A stretch of DNA of 64,000 nucleotides. Source: Wyeomyia smithii. Taxonomy: Eukaryota; Arthropoda; Insecta; Diptera; Culicidae. Positions 23,907 through 34,099 of the stretch are shown here, one piece after another; position 1 is the first letter of the stretch; each line of letters starts with the position of its first letter. The notes beneath the pieces were generated by a model. It searched no databases. It was given only the letters and a program-made list of their open reading frames with translations, and was not told where the DNA came from. The position numbers and the translations under genes are program-made. Location of the stretch: assembly GCF_029784165.1 (NCBI RefSeq), contig NC_073694.1:167800118-167864117 (forward strand). The letters run 5' to 3'.

Positions 23907-24913
23907 ATGGGCAATAAATCGTCACTGTTGCTGTGCGAAGAAGAGATCGCGCAAATTCACGAAGAAACGGGATGTGAGTATGTTTTGCTAAATAACTACT
24001 TGTTCCATTTGTCCTTGAGAAAAAAAAATGTGCCGATTTCTATATATGGAACTGATGTACGGTCGTTTGATTTACATACATTATTTGCAATACAGGTTTG
24101 TTGTTTCAAGATTGATTATATTCTACTGCAACAAAGCCATTCATCTGGACAGTAAATTACTTTTCTCTGTCGAGGCTGCTTTCAGTGACAGAAAGCTTGT
24201 ACACATTAGATTTCTCGAAGACCAGTTATTGCAGAAATCAGGTGTTGAAACTTATCAAGCACCTTATCTACGACCGTCGCGTGCATGATTTTTATTTTAA
24301 TTGCCATACAGGTACTTCGAGATAACGGTAGAGTTACTTGCCTTCAAAATTGTGCGCTGCAAGCTTCCAAGGCTTTCAAACTATTAATGACGATTTGTTT
24401 ATAATTACAGTCACCCCCAACCAAATCGAACGTCTGTACTCCCGCTTCACCTCACTGGATCGTAACGACTGTGGCACTCTATCGCGGGAGGATTTTTTGC
24501 GTATTCCAGAACTAGCCATCAATCCGCTGTGCGAGCGGATCGTACATTCCTTTTTTGCAGACAGCAATGACGATCGGGTTAATTTCCGTCAGTTTACTCG
24601 CGTTCTGGCTCATTTCCGGCCAATCAAGCCGAGCAAGGAGAACAAACTGAACAGCCGGGAGGAAAAGTTGAGGTTTGCCTTTAAAATGTATGACTTGGAT
24701 GACGACGATACGATCTCACGGGACGAGCTGCTGAGCATCTTGCAGATGATGGTCGGAGCCAACATCAGCCAGGATCAGCTGAATAGTATCGCTGAGCGGA
24801 CGATCGTCGAGGCGGATTCGGTCGGACAGGGCAAGATTACATTTGAGGACTTTTGTCGGGCCCTCGAGCGTACCGAAGTCGAGCAAAAGATGTCGATCCG
24901 TTTTCTCAACTGA
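23907..24913 (+). CDS. CHP1: Calcineurin B homologous protein (CHP1 type), EF-hand
   Basis: Exons 23907-23973 and 24411-24913 give 189 residues. The protein begins MGNKSS, an N-myristoylation signal, and continues ETGFTPNQIERLYSRFTSLD, very close to animal CHP1. EF-hands 1 and 2 are degenerate. EF-hand 3 (YDLDDDDTISRDELL) and EF-hand 4 (VEADSVGQGKITFEDF) keep calcium-binding loop residues, and the end EVEQKMSIRFLN is diagnostic. CHP1 is a cofactor of Na+/H+ exchangers of the NHE family and acts in membrane trafficking; the Drosophila relative is elm. The start is fixed by the myristoylation signal, and the phase-1 splice rebuilds the Phe codon conserved in the family. AATAAA lies at 25168-25173. 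Confidence 0.95.
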
Positions 24914-25425
24914 AGTCGAAGCTCGTGGTGTGATTGGTTTGCCAATTTATGGCAATCTTAGAGCAACAGAATGGATTGTGCATTTGTTTTAATCTCTGCG
25001 GGTGTTTTGGGCCTTTAGTTCAAACTGATGCACACGACGAGCGGAAAAACGAACGATGTTACCGAGACGGGGATAATATTCCAATGTAATGGTTTATTTC
25101 AATGTGTCTATAGAATGTAGCTTGTATGGTGTATATAAAGGAAATTTGAAAGTATTGCAGTAAAACTAATAAACAAAATAGTGCTTGAATTTTGGCGTTT
25201 CTTCAATTAATTAAACCAGAATTTTATCTGATAAATATAATTAATTTATTTCCTACATAAACACAATGACACACTATTATTTGATTTCTGCAATTTTGTA
25301 TCGTAAACCTAGTACGTTAATTGATCGCTTGGCTTCAGTTCAATTGAAGCTGTCGCGTCCGCGTCAATTGCCATCTTATCGCCAGTTAATGTTCGCGCGG
25401 TATTATTAATGGTCGAGCCAATTGG

Positions 25426-25874
25426 GTGCTACGCAAGGTTGCATATTCAATTTAAGGGTACTTTTTCGCCGCGTGCCGACAGCTCGCTGCATAAGTACAA
25501 TTTAGAAATACGATGCATGACGAACTTGTAGTCCCTAAGTAGTACTACAAGTTTGTCGAATAATGTAATGCTCTAACTCTTATGCCTGAAGCGTAAAAGC
25601 CCATATTCAGTGCAATATTCAGTCAATATTCGCGGTGAATATTATAATATTCTCCGCGAATATTGGCTGAACATCCTGCTGAATATGGGCTCTTACACTT
25701 TAGGCACAAGAGTTAGAGCATTGCTTTCTTCAACAAACTTGTAGCATCACTTTCGGACTGCAAGTTTGTCGTACATCAAGTTAGAAAATTGTATTTGTGG
25801 AGCGAGCTATCGGCACGCGGCAAATTGAATGGAATTTACACCCCGAAATTGAATATGCAACCTTGGTGTTACGT
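25426..25874. repeat. Foldback element, about 0.45 kb, arms about 220 bp
   Basis: The sequence is an imperfect inverted repeat centred near 25645-25650. The outer ends (GGTGCTACGCAAGGTTGCAT and ATGCAACCTTGGTGTTACG) match in inverted orientation, as do inner blocks (TCGCCGCGTGCCGACAGCTC with GAGCTATCGGCACGCGG; CTCTTATGCCTGAAGC with its counterpart near 25700). Almost no loop is left. It lies about 190 bp beyond the 3' end of Sec23. It is a non-autonomous foldback/MITE element without coding capacity. Confidence 0.75.
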
Positions 25875-26059
25875 ATACTTACGAACGGGCGATGGCTGAA
25901 ACGATTCTCCAACACAGTTCTATTGAGCCCGAACGGCTACATGTATTATTTTCATATCTTAACATCATATTTGATAAAACAGAAATACTACGCTCGCTAT
26001 CGCATCAATTGCTGGCTGCTTCACACGATGATGTGCGTTAAGTAGTCACGATCGACCAA

Positions 26060-29000
26060 TCACGTAGTAGACGAAACTGCTAGCTTTTTCAGATGCTCCA
26101 TGAATACTTGCAGCGACACATCGTCCGTGAGTACCGACGCTCCTCCATCCTGTGGAAAATAAAAAAAAAGGATGAGCGTGAACCTGGTCCAAATAAGGGG
26201 TTAATTGGTAGACCCTATTAACTTTAAATTTACGTGGTGACTGCTATTTACTTTTAACTGTAATGTGGATGCTTAAACGTATAAAAACACACTTTTATCT
26301 TTGATGTCTTTGTTGACTTGAACAAATTCAGTTTCATTTTATTTCAAAAGGCTTGGAAGCGTTGTTTAAAAACTGTAGTAGGAAGCGATTATCCAGCAAC
26401 ATATTTTCCCCAATATGTTGTGAAGTGGTAGTATGTATAAATGCCAAAAATTTCAAAAACAAATCGAACCCAAGTCTATAAATGACGCCAAACAAAAACC
26501 TATTTCATCATCGAATTATTTGCAACTGTGTGTCATTAATATGCAAATCATGATCCGTTGAAGACCAACCGAGAGCATGTGCATAACAACAATGATTAAT
26601 AATGATGTTTTAAAATCAATATAAATAAAACTCTTTTATACATACTAAACGAGAAGTTATTACTTTTCACAAATTCGAATTATTTCGAGCTCAAACCTGT
26701 CAGAAATTTTCTTTTGGAAATTTTTTTTTAATTAAAAAGAACTGCTTTTTTAAATGAGAAGAATATAACATGTTGGCAACGTTCCATTCAAAATCAAAAC
26801 AAAATGGTCTGAGTTCTACACAAAAAAATTGAACAAAAATAAAAAAACTCCATAGATGAGTTTGATAGCTACTACAAGACGAAGTATTAATACTTGTTCT
26901 ATCATATATCTGAATTTGTTAGTAAATATAAGATCTTAATAGCTAGGTACGTTAGAAACCCAATAAATATTAGTACACATTTGAAAAATTGTTAGTTCCC
27001 GTCGAACCCAAGCAACCAAGACCTTCTGCCCCAGAGCGAGCAAGAAAAGACCCGAACAAAAGAAAATGACAATATCTACCGCTGTTGACGCAGCCATCTG
27101 CCACCGGAGAAACACGCCCCCATGGATGATGGTCGGATCCAGTCAAGGTGGATTCACGATTCGCGAGATAAGATTCACACGTGACAAGGTAACGAGGACG
27201 ATGAGAGGGAAAACATTCAGGGTCAGTAAGAAAAAAAAAAAACGAAATTCTTATCTCTGCTCCCTTAACGGGAGAGCCTTCGTAACTCACCTGTCCGTAG
27301 GCGTACATGTTGTTATGCGTCTGCGAGGGGTTTACTTTGGATAGCAGAAATCGAGCCTGTGAACCGCCCTGTTCGGTGTCAATGTACCGTGGCATCGGAA
27401 AACGGGTTTGTAAAATTTCCTGAGCATCGTCGACCGGAGCTTGCAGCAGTTGCTTAAAGTTTTCGTATTCGGGCATATCTTGATACTTCAGATTACGCCA
27501 CTGCGCTATTGTTTCCCCATGGAAGATAAGAATTTGGAAGAAAGTATCCATCAGCAAAATGCGATCTGGCTGGATGGACGACGTGTCTAGTAGGACCGGT
27601 TCTGGTGGACCGTTGAACGAATAGGAGTACAGAATTGGTTGAATCATGATCAGCGATTGGGTGAGGTCTTCCCGCATGAGCATGTGCCGGTAAAATGTAG
27701 TTTCATCAGGCGAGTTATTAAATACTTGTAGAAACTGCGATCGTCGCAGATGGTACATGAACTGCGGGAACAATGAAAAATTCTCCGCCAGCCGGAAACT
27801 GTTGGGATCATCTTTACTGTATTCACCGAATTTCTGGCACAGCCGGATGAGCTGCCGATCAACCCAGCGCAAAGTGTCAGGTCCGTCGTCCGATTCGGCC
27901 CGATAGACAACCATCCGAGACATAAGCACAGCGGCAGCTTCCTGATCGAAGCCGGCGCTTATCATGTGAAGATTTGCAGTGGCATCCGCCCAGCTACGTG
28001 CCACAGTAGTAACCCGAATCCTTCGCTGACCACTGGAATGTTGGTACTGAGTGATAAACTGTAGGCAACCCCGACCGCCCTGAGGTATTGGAGCGGCATG
28101 CTGATTAGCTACCTCGAAAAAGAATGCCATCGTACTGTTTGGAGTCATGGTACAGAGTTTCCATTGTGCGGTTCCTCCCATGCCTATCTCCGAGTCGGCC
28201 ACCGAAGCGTTTTTAACGTTCAAAGAAACACAAGATCCTATACCACCTTCGATTTTAAGCTCCCGAGAACATTTAATCTCCAACGTTCCGTTGAAAGCCA
28301 TTTTTAAATCACCTTTTTGATCCACTGCAAAAACTCGCTGGTAAGTTTGTTTAAATAGTGACGAATTGAATGAATCTCCCATAACCATATGACCACCGGT
28401 TGAGTTACAGCACTGCTTCAACTCCATTAGACCGGTTTGATCAAGTGCGCAAGAATAAATATCAATGCAATGGCCGTTGGTCGCCGACCTCAGCGCAAGT
28501 GCTTCGTAATGTTTGATAGCTTTTTTCATATACTTGGCATTGTCCTTTTGGATATCGTGATGGGATCGAATTGGATGTTTCAGTTCATCGTCCACTACTT
28601 GACCGGGACCCTGCGAGCAGGGACCCCCGAGGAACAACATCGTACGAGCACCGGTATTCGGGTAGGTACATTCCAGTAAGCCAACCGCAATGGAAAGTGC
28701 TGCTCCTGTTGAACGCAGGAATCGCTTGCCTTGTGGAACAGGCCACGGATCCCGTTGTAGCTCACCAAGTAGGTCGGTCAGTGCCATGTCGCATTTATGT
28801 AGCGGTTGTAAAAAACGATTAGCCGGTGGTACTGGCCCGGTAGGACCTCGCTGTTGGGGCTGCTGTTGATTCGGTCCAGGTGCTCTTCCAATGCCAAGCA
28901 TATCCTGAATTTGCTTCGCCGATAAATCCTTCGTTCCACGAAAAACGTAACTTTTGGAGCATCCATCCGTTCCGAGTTCATGCACTTGAACCATTTTCCC

Positions 29001-29507
29001 GAAGGTAATCAAGCCAACCAATGCATTCGCTGGCAATAAACTGAGTGACATCTGTAGAGAATCCTTCAGTGCTGTCAGTTCTTCCTCGTCCATACAAGTG
29101 TCGACCACGAACAAAAATACCGGCGGCAAACAAGGCGCCCTGGTAATTGTGTATTCTATCGTACTAAAACCCGCAATCAACTCCGCCGGTTGGTGCTGTT
29201 CCGAGATAGCCGCATACTGGGGTGGAAATGGATTACGCTGGAAGCAAAAATTGCACACCCACAGTTTAGCGCGGTAGTCCACCTGGCACATCGGATTCAG
29301 AATAGCTCGACAGGTAGTTCTGGTGCAAACAACCGGATCGTACAGTATCGGCGGAAGATCCGGACGCTCTTTCAACGGTTGGTACAAACAACCGAGCGGG
29401 ACGACCATACGGCTAGCATCCAGTCGACTCGAAGGCCAAACATTCCAAGTAAAACGAATGCCGTCACGGTCCTCGTTCTGCTGTATAAATTCTTCGTACG
29501 TTGTCAT
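26060..29507 (-). CDS. Sec23: COPII coat GTPase-activating protein Sec23
   Basis: Exons 29507-27291 and 26149-26060 join in phase 0 to 768 residues, the normal Sec23 length. Order of domains: N-terminal FTWNVWPSSR, a zinc finger (CRAILNPMC, then WVCNFC), a trunk domain with PPVFLFVVDTCMD, a beta-sandwich/helical region, and a gelsolin-like domain ending RFLLSKVNPSQTHNNMYAYGQ. The last exon adds DDVSLQVFMEHLKKLAVS, the conserved C-terminus. Sec23 pairs with Sec24, stimulates Sar1 GTP hydrolysis and builds the inner COPII coat at ER exit sites. The last intron is about 1.1 kb, and a further 62-nt intron (29573-29512) lies in the 5' UTR just before the ATG. Reading through the 27291 donor gives a non-homologous tail, so that donor is used. 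Confidence 0.96.
26150..27290 (-). other. Last intron of Sec23
   Basis: GT-AG intron (donor GTGAGT at 27290, acceptor CCACAG at 26150). It is AT-rich with no open frame of interest. An in-frame extension from the upstream exon continues about 100 codons but loses all resemblance to Sec23. Confidence 0.8.
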
Positions 29508-29813
29508 TTTTCTACAGGATAGTAAAATGCAATGTCATTTGAGAGCAGTTTTGATACAGTATTTTGTACTTACCTAATAGAAATATTTTTCTCACACTAG
29601 ACCAATAAGTAGTTATCAGTTTGAGTTATTAAATATAACGAAATTATTTAAAAACCATTACTACAGGTGCATAATATCCACGACGTGCTGATAAAGCAAT
29701 CGGTTAACCTTCTCAGAGAAAACACGTCAGAGGCCAGATGTCAGGTAAATTCGCTTCACTTTACACGTCATTTCGCCACATAACTCCTTTCAGAAACGTC
29801 GCCATCATACAAC

Positions 29814-30180
29814 CAGGGATGCCACATGTACAGATTAATCTGTATTTTACAGATTTTTGGCCCAAGTAACGGTACAGAATCTGTGTATACAGATATACAG
29901 ATTTTCGTCGAAAAGTACAGATTTACAGATTTTTCGAAATTGACATTAATTTTTAAAAACACTTCAAATTTTATTTCATTAAATATTAAGCAAATTGAAC
30001 ATATTTTCAACTCCTCACACGTTTTAAGCTAAAAATTTTGTTTATGTACCATAAAAACTTAAAAAATACAAAGTTCTTTATGTTTAAACAACACAGGTTT
30101 TTTTTACAGATATTTTTGTTCCAGATACAGATGCTCAGATTTTTTCAAGGGAAAACACAGATTTAAATGTGGCAACCCTG
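29814..30180. mobile_element. hAT-type MITE with perfect 8-bp target duplication
   Basis: A 367-bp element starts CAGGGATGCCACATGTACAG and ends AAATGTGGCAACCCTG, giving inverted termini CAGGGNTGCCACAT. It is flanked on both sides by CATACAAC (29806-29813 and 30181-30188), an exact 8-bp duplication typical of hAT superfamily insertions. The interior is dominated by variants of TACAGATTTTT. No coding capacity. It sits between the start codons of Sec23 (-) and MED27 (+), in their shared upstream region. Confidence 0.9.
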
Positions 30181-30320
30181 CATACAACTGATACAACTAC
30201 GAACTCTCGGACTGTTTGTTTGTTATTAGTTTGACGTTTGTTTCATTCCGGTGATCGGCTAAAGTGAAACAATAACTTGTTTTTTGTTGGCTTACTTATA
30301 ACATTGTTGTTCCTATTAAA

Positions 30321-31474
30321 ATGAATTTAGAACCGATTAACAATGCTTTATCTCATTTGCGAGTTTTACGATCCAGCGTTGGTCAAGTTTTTGAATCCCT
30401 TGGAAATGGTGTCCGAGCAGAACACGGCGAAGAAGGCAAAGAGCAAAAGTTTCTGCACGAATTGCAAGAGCATCTGAATGCCGTAAATTCAAATCTCAGG
30501 TATAATCGTCCATCACAAAGCGGCACTGCGGAAAATAAAAGCTCCAAATTACTTTCAGAGAATTCGAGGTATGCATCAATGATCTTACGCCGCCGCAGGC
30601 TCCTTTTAATCTGGCCAACACAGCGTATCTCTCGCTGGAAACTAACCTTGAACGACAGGCCCTGTACCCACATCTAGTACAAAGCTACAAGTGGCATGAT
30701 AAACTGCACGAGTACAGCACCTTTGCCTCAACGCTGCTGCAGCAAAATACTCTCAAACGATCCTATTATGGCAACACCAAGCGGCGAAGGTCTCTACCTT
30801 CTAGCCATCTCGCTACCCCGCAGTGAGTATCAGACTATTATCCAGGTGTTATACATATTCTAATAGCAAAATCTCAAATCTTTTAAAGAACGGTGGATAA
30901 CCTCATTGGTGGTATTCACTTTAACAACATGAACCTAAAAATCGTTCGTCCCTCGATGACGAACGCAATCTTGCACGTAAGACCGATTCGAATTTTATGC
31001 TATTGGATTATCTTCTCATATTTTTGTCTTGCTAGATTACAATAGCGCGCGTGTTACGAGCGGCCGTCATTTTGAAGGGGTTACTTATCGAGTGGGTCAC
31101 CGTGAAGGGTTACGACGAGTCCCTGCTGGACGGAGTCGATGAACACTGGACCGAATCGCGCCACCAGGTTTTCCGGAAGGTGCAGGACCATGCTCATTCG
31201 GCCATGTTGCACTTCTTTTCACCAACTTTGCCTGAGCTGGCGATTCGTAGCTTCATTGTGAGTGTTCAAAGCTACTGTGAAACTACCAAGCAGTTGTCAT
31301 TGTTATTTTTTTTTTTTTTACTTTTTCTATTCCGTTTAGACTTGGTTCCGCAGTTATGTGACACTGTTTGCTGATCCGTGCAAAAAGTGCGGCAAGCATT
31401 TGCATAATACTCTGCCACCCACGTGGAGAGATCTGCGAACCTTGGAGCCTTTTCACGAGGAGTGCAAACAGTAA
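30321..31474 (+). CDS. MED27: Mediator complex subunit 27
   Basis: Five exons (30321-30499, 30559-30822, 30889-30976, 31036-31257, 31340-31474) join in frame to 295 residues. All introns are 59-82 nt with GT-AG ends. The N-terminus (NNALSHLRVLRSSVGQVFESL) and the middle (VQSYKWHDKLHEYSTFASTLL) follow metazoan MED27. The C-terminal domain TWFRSYVTLFADPCKKCGKHL with LPPTWRDLRTLEPFHEEC supplies the expected zinc-binding Cys/His residues. MED27 is a tail/upper-middle subunit of Mediator, bridging activators to RNA polymerase II in the nucleus. AATAAA lies at 31520-31525. It diverges from Sec23 across a MITE. Confidence 0.95.
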
Positions 31475-31989
31475 TACTTGGTTCATAAACACGTAAGTTT
31501 ACATACTAAATTAAAAATGAATAAAATCATCAAATCCTTGGTATCAAATTCCTTTTCAACCGTGAAATTCTTTACTATACTGGGGTATTTTCTGTAAAGA
31601 GCAAATAAGCTTGGAACGAGAGGGCATATTTTTAATGCTGATTGATAGCTTTCATGCAATTCTATGCTAAAATATATCTATCAAATTTTGATATGAAAAT
31701 TATCGTAAATATTTTTTCCTACCCACTTGATGGTGATCTGTCAAATGTATATGCAAACACAAAACTTGATTAGAAAAACATAATCAATAATCAAATCGAA
31801 TGATAATAACAATTCACTAAGGACTGCACAGATTATTTATTTGAAATTCTATTTCATGACATTTTGCGATTAATTTGGTTATGTTTCGTGCGGTGCGAGC
31901 ATAATCAACTGACAACCCCCTCAAAGTACTCATAGATAAATCAGTGTATAGGGCGCGACAGGAAAAAGGCGAAAATTTGAAGTATTTCC

Positions 31990-32271
31990 ACAGACAAACA
32001 GACGTACCATTTCATACTAAATTCTTAAAAAATGGCGGTTATGAGTAACTTGTGCGACACCTACTGGACATATTCCGTAAAAGATAAACTTTCAACCTTT
32101 CTGCTGTTTTGATTGCTCGGCACGCGACAACTGTCAACTGAGTTCAAAGGGGAAAAGCACATCCGCGGCACCACCGCTGCGGCGAGAATATTCCGCGTTA
32201 CTGAAACTCATTTGAATTTACCATTATTCTGATCCACGAAAATAAATTTCGTAGTACGTCTGTTTGTCTGT
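31990..32271. mobile_element. Small MITE with ACAGACAAACAGACGTA ends
   Basis: The 17-bp termini ACAGACAAACAGACGTA (31990-32006) and TACGTCTGTTTGTCTGT (32255-32271) are perfect inverted repeats about 280 bp apart. The interior has no coding frame. I see no convincing target-site duplication, so the superfamily is open. Confidence 0.75.
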
Positions 32272-32790
32272 AGTATCTCTTAATATCCCGTTTTCAACTA
32301 CTTTAAGCAATAATATCAACATTTTCGAGTTCAGTTATTTTCATTAGGGGCTCTCAAACAAATTTATTGATGAGTACTTCATTTTTATCAATGACATTCT
32401 CGAGACAACGGCCGGAAGCAGAACATGCCTTTCGAACGTAGTTCTCCGGTGCGTTATGGTAGACTTCAAAATCTTCAAACTAATAGCGAATTTCTTTATT
32501 CCACTGGATCAGTGCAAATCTACCCAGGAATGAAGAAACGACTACGCGATTTACGACGCAAGTAAGAGAGAGATGCCAAATAATTGTTTATGAACAAAGC
32601 AGGTGCGGTGGTGCGCTAAAATTTTACGGTTCGCTTCGAGCGTATTGATCCTAAGAAAAGTAGGCCTTTATTTTGATTTGAACGCCAGAATCAATGGAAA
32701 CAGGCGGCATTTTCAAGCCGTTAGACACCACTAAGCCAAACATCATGGAACCGGCCGGATGTTTGTTCCGGAACTATCATATATCATATT

Positions 32791-34096
32791 ATATAGACCG
32801 TTCCGATAATTATAAATACACTTACGATCAACCGAATTTCAAATAACGTGCAGTATTCAACCAAACGTTGGCTGCGTCCTGTTGTTTACATCCAAAAAGA
32901 ACAGATGCTGTCATTTTTTCTAACATTTAGTGCGAAATTTTGAAAATGCGTGGCCTTTCTCCCGAGCAAAGAAAGCGAATTGTGCACAAATGGGGCACCG
33001 TAAATGGTCTTTCTATAAGAAAATTAGCCAGAGAAGAAGGTATAAGAGTCGGAGCAGTTCAAACCGTATTGCGGAAGTATCGTGAAGAGTGCACTTTTAC
33101 TGATGCCCCAAGACGTGGTAGAAAACCCGGGCCTGTTGATCCCACAATGGACAAAAGGTTAAGAAATACTACAAGCGGCATCCTTCAGTGTCAGTACGAG
33201 ATGTGGCGAGAAAGCTTGGAACCTCGGCGAGTAACGTTATGCGTGCCAAGGGAAGAATGGGTGTGCAGACCCGTCGGAAGCAGAAGCAGCCAAAACGAAA
33301 TCCAAAACAAGCTGAATCTGTGAAACCGAGAGCTCGGAAGCTTTATGACAAACTTCTGACCAAAAAAATGGGCTGTGTTATCATGGATAACGAAACCTAC
33401 ATAAAACTGGACTATAAGACTCTGCCAGGACCGCAATTTTATACATCACCAAAGGGAAAGGATGTCCCTGGACCGGTGAAAGCCATTTACACCGAAAAAC
33501 TCGGCAAGAAGGTAATGGTTTGGCAGGCCATTTGTGAATGTGGGAAAATATCTCGTCCATTCATTACGGATGACACAATGAATGGTAAAATTTACGTGAA
33601 AGAGTGTTTGCAGAAAAGGTTGTTACCCATGGTTAAGCAGCATAACAATCCTCCAATCTTTTGGCCCGATCTTGCTTCCTGCCATTACTCTAAGGATGCA
33701 CTAGGGTGGAATAACACAAATAATGTCACATGTGTCCCAAAGGAGATGAATCCTCCAAACTGCCCTGAAATTCGCCTCATTGAATTTTTTGGGCTTTGAC
33801 CAAGGCAAAGCTAAGGAAATATGTCAAACCAGCGGACAATGTTGAAAAATTTAAAAAAGATTGGCTTAAAGTGGTAAAAATGGTCGGAGAACACACTGTG
33901 CAAAAGCTTATGAGTAGTGTTAAGAGAAAAGTTAGAGAACTCGCGTATCCTACGAAAAACAATCCCAACTTGAATTGAAACTGGAAAGAAAACACTTATT
34001 ATCTATATTTCAGAATAAAATGACCCGAAAAATCCTGTATTTTTTTATTTATTCAAGAAAGGAGATGTATTTATAATTTTCGGAACAGTCTATATA
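32791..34096 (+). mobile_element. Tc1/mariner element, DD37E (ITmD37E) type
   Basis: Inverted ends of about 28 bp (TATAGACCGTTCCGATAATT on the left; AATTTTCGGAACAGTCTATA on the right) enclose a transposase reading frame and give a full-length element of 1.3 kb. TA is present at both edges. The catalytic spacing from WPDLASCHYS to the Glu of IRLIEFF is 37 residues, which defines the DD37E group described from mosquitoes. A hAT element (34100-36134) has inserted at its right edge. Confidence 0.85.
32940..33978 (+). pseudogene. DD37E mariner transposase, two frameshifts
   Basis: The transposase is readable in three frames. 32940 to about 33165 holds the helix-turn-helix region (SPEQRKRIVHKWGTVNGLSI, then GRKPGPVDP). 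About 33170-33799 has the second DNA-binding half and the catalytic core: IMDNETYIKLDY (first Asp), WPDLASCHYS (second Asp), IRLIEFF (Glu). About 33796-33978 is the C-terminal tail. Frame changes near 33165 and 33798 make it inactive, although all three catalytic residues survive. Confidence 0.85.
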
Positions 34097-34099
34097 TCA

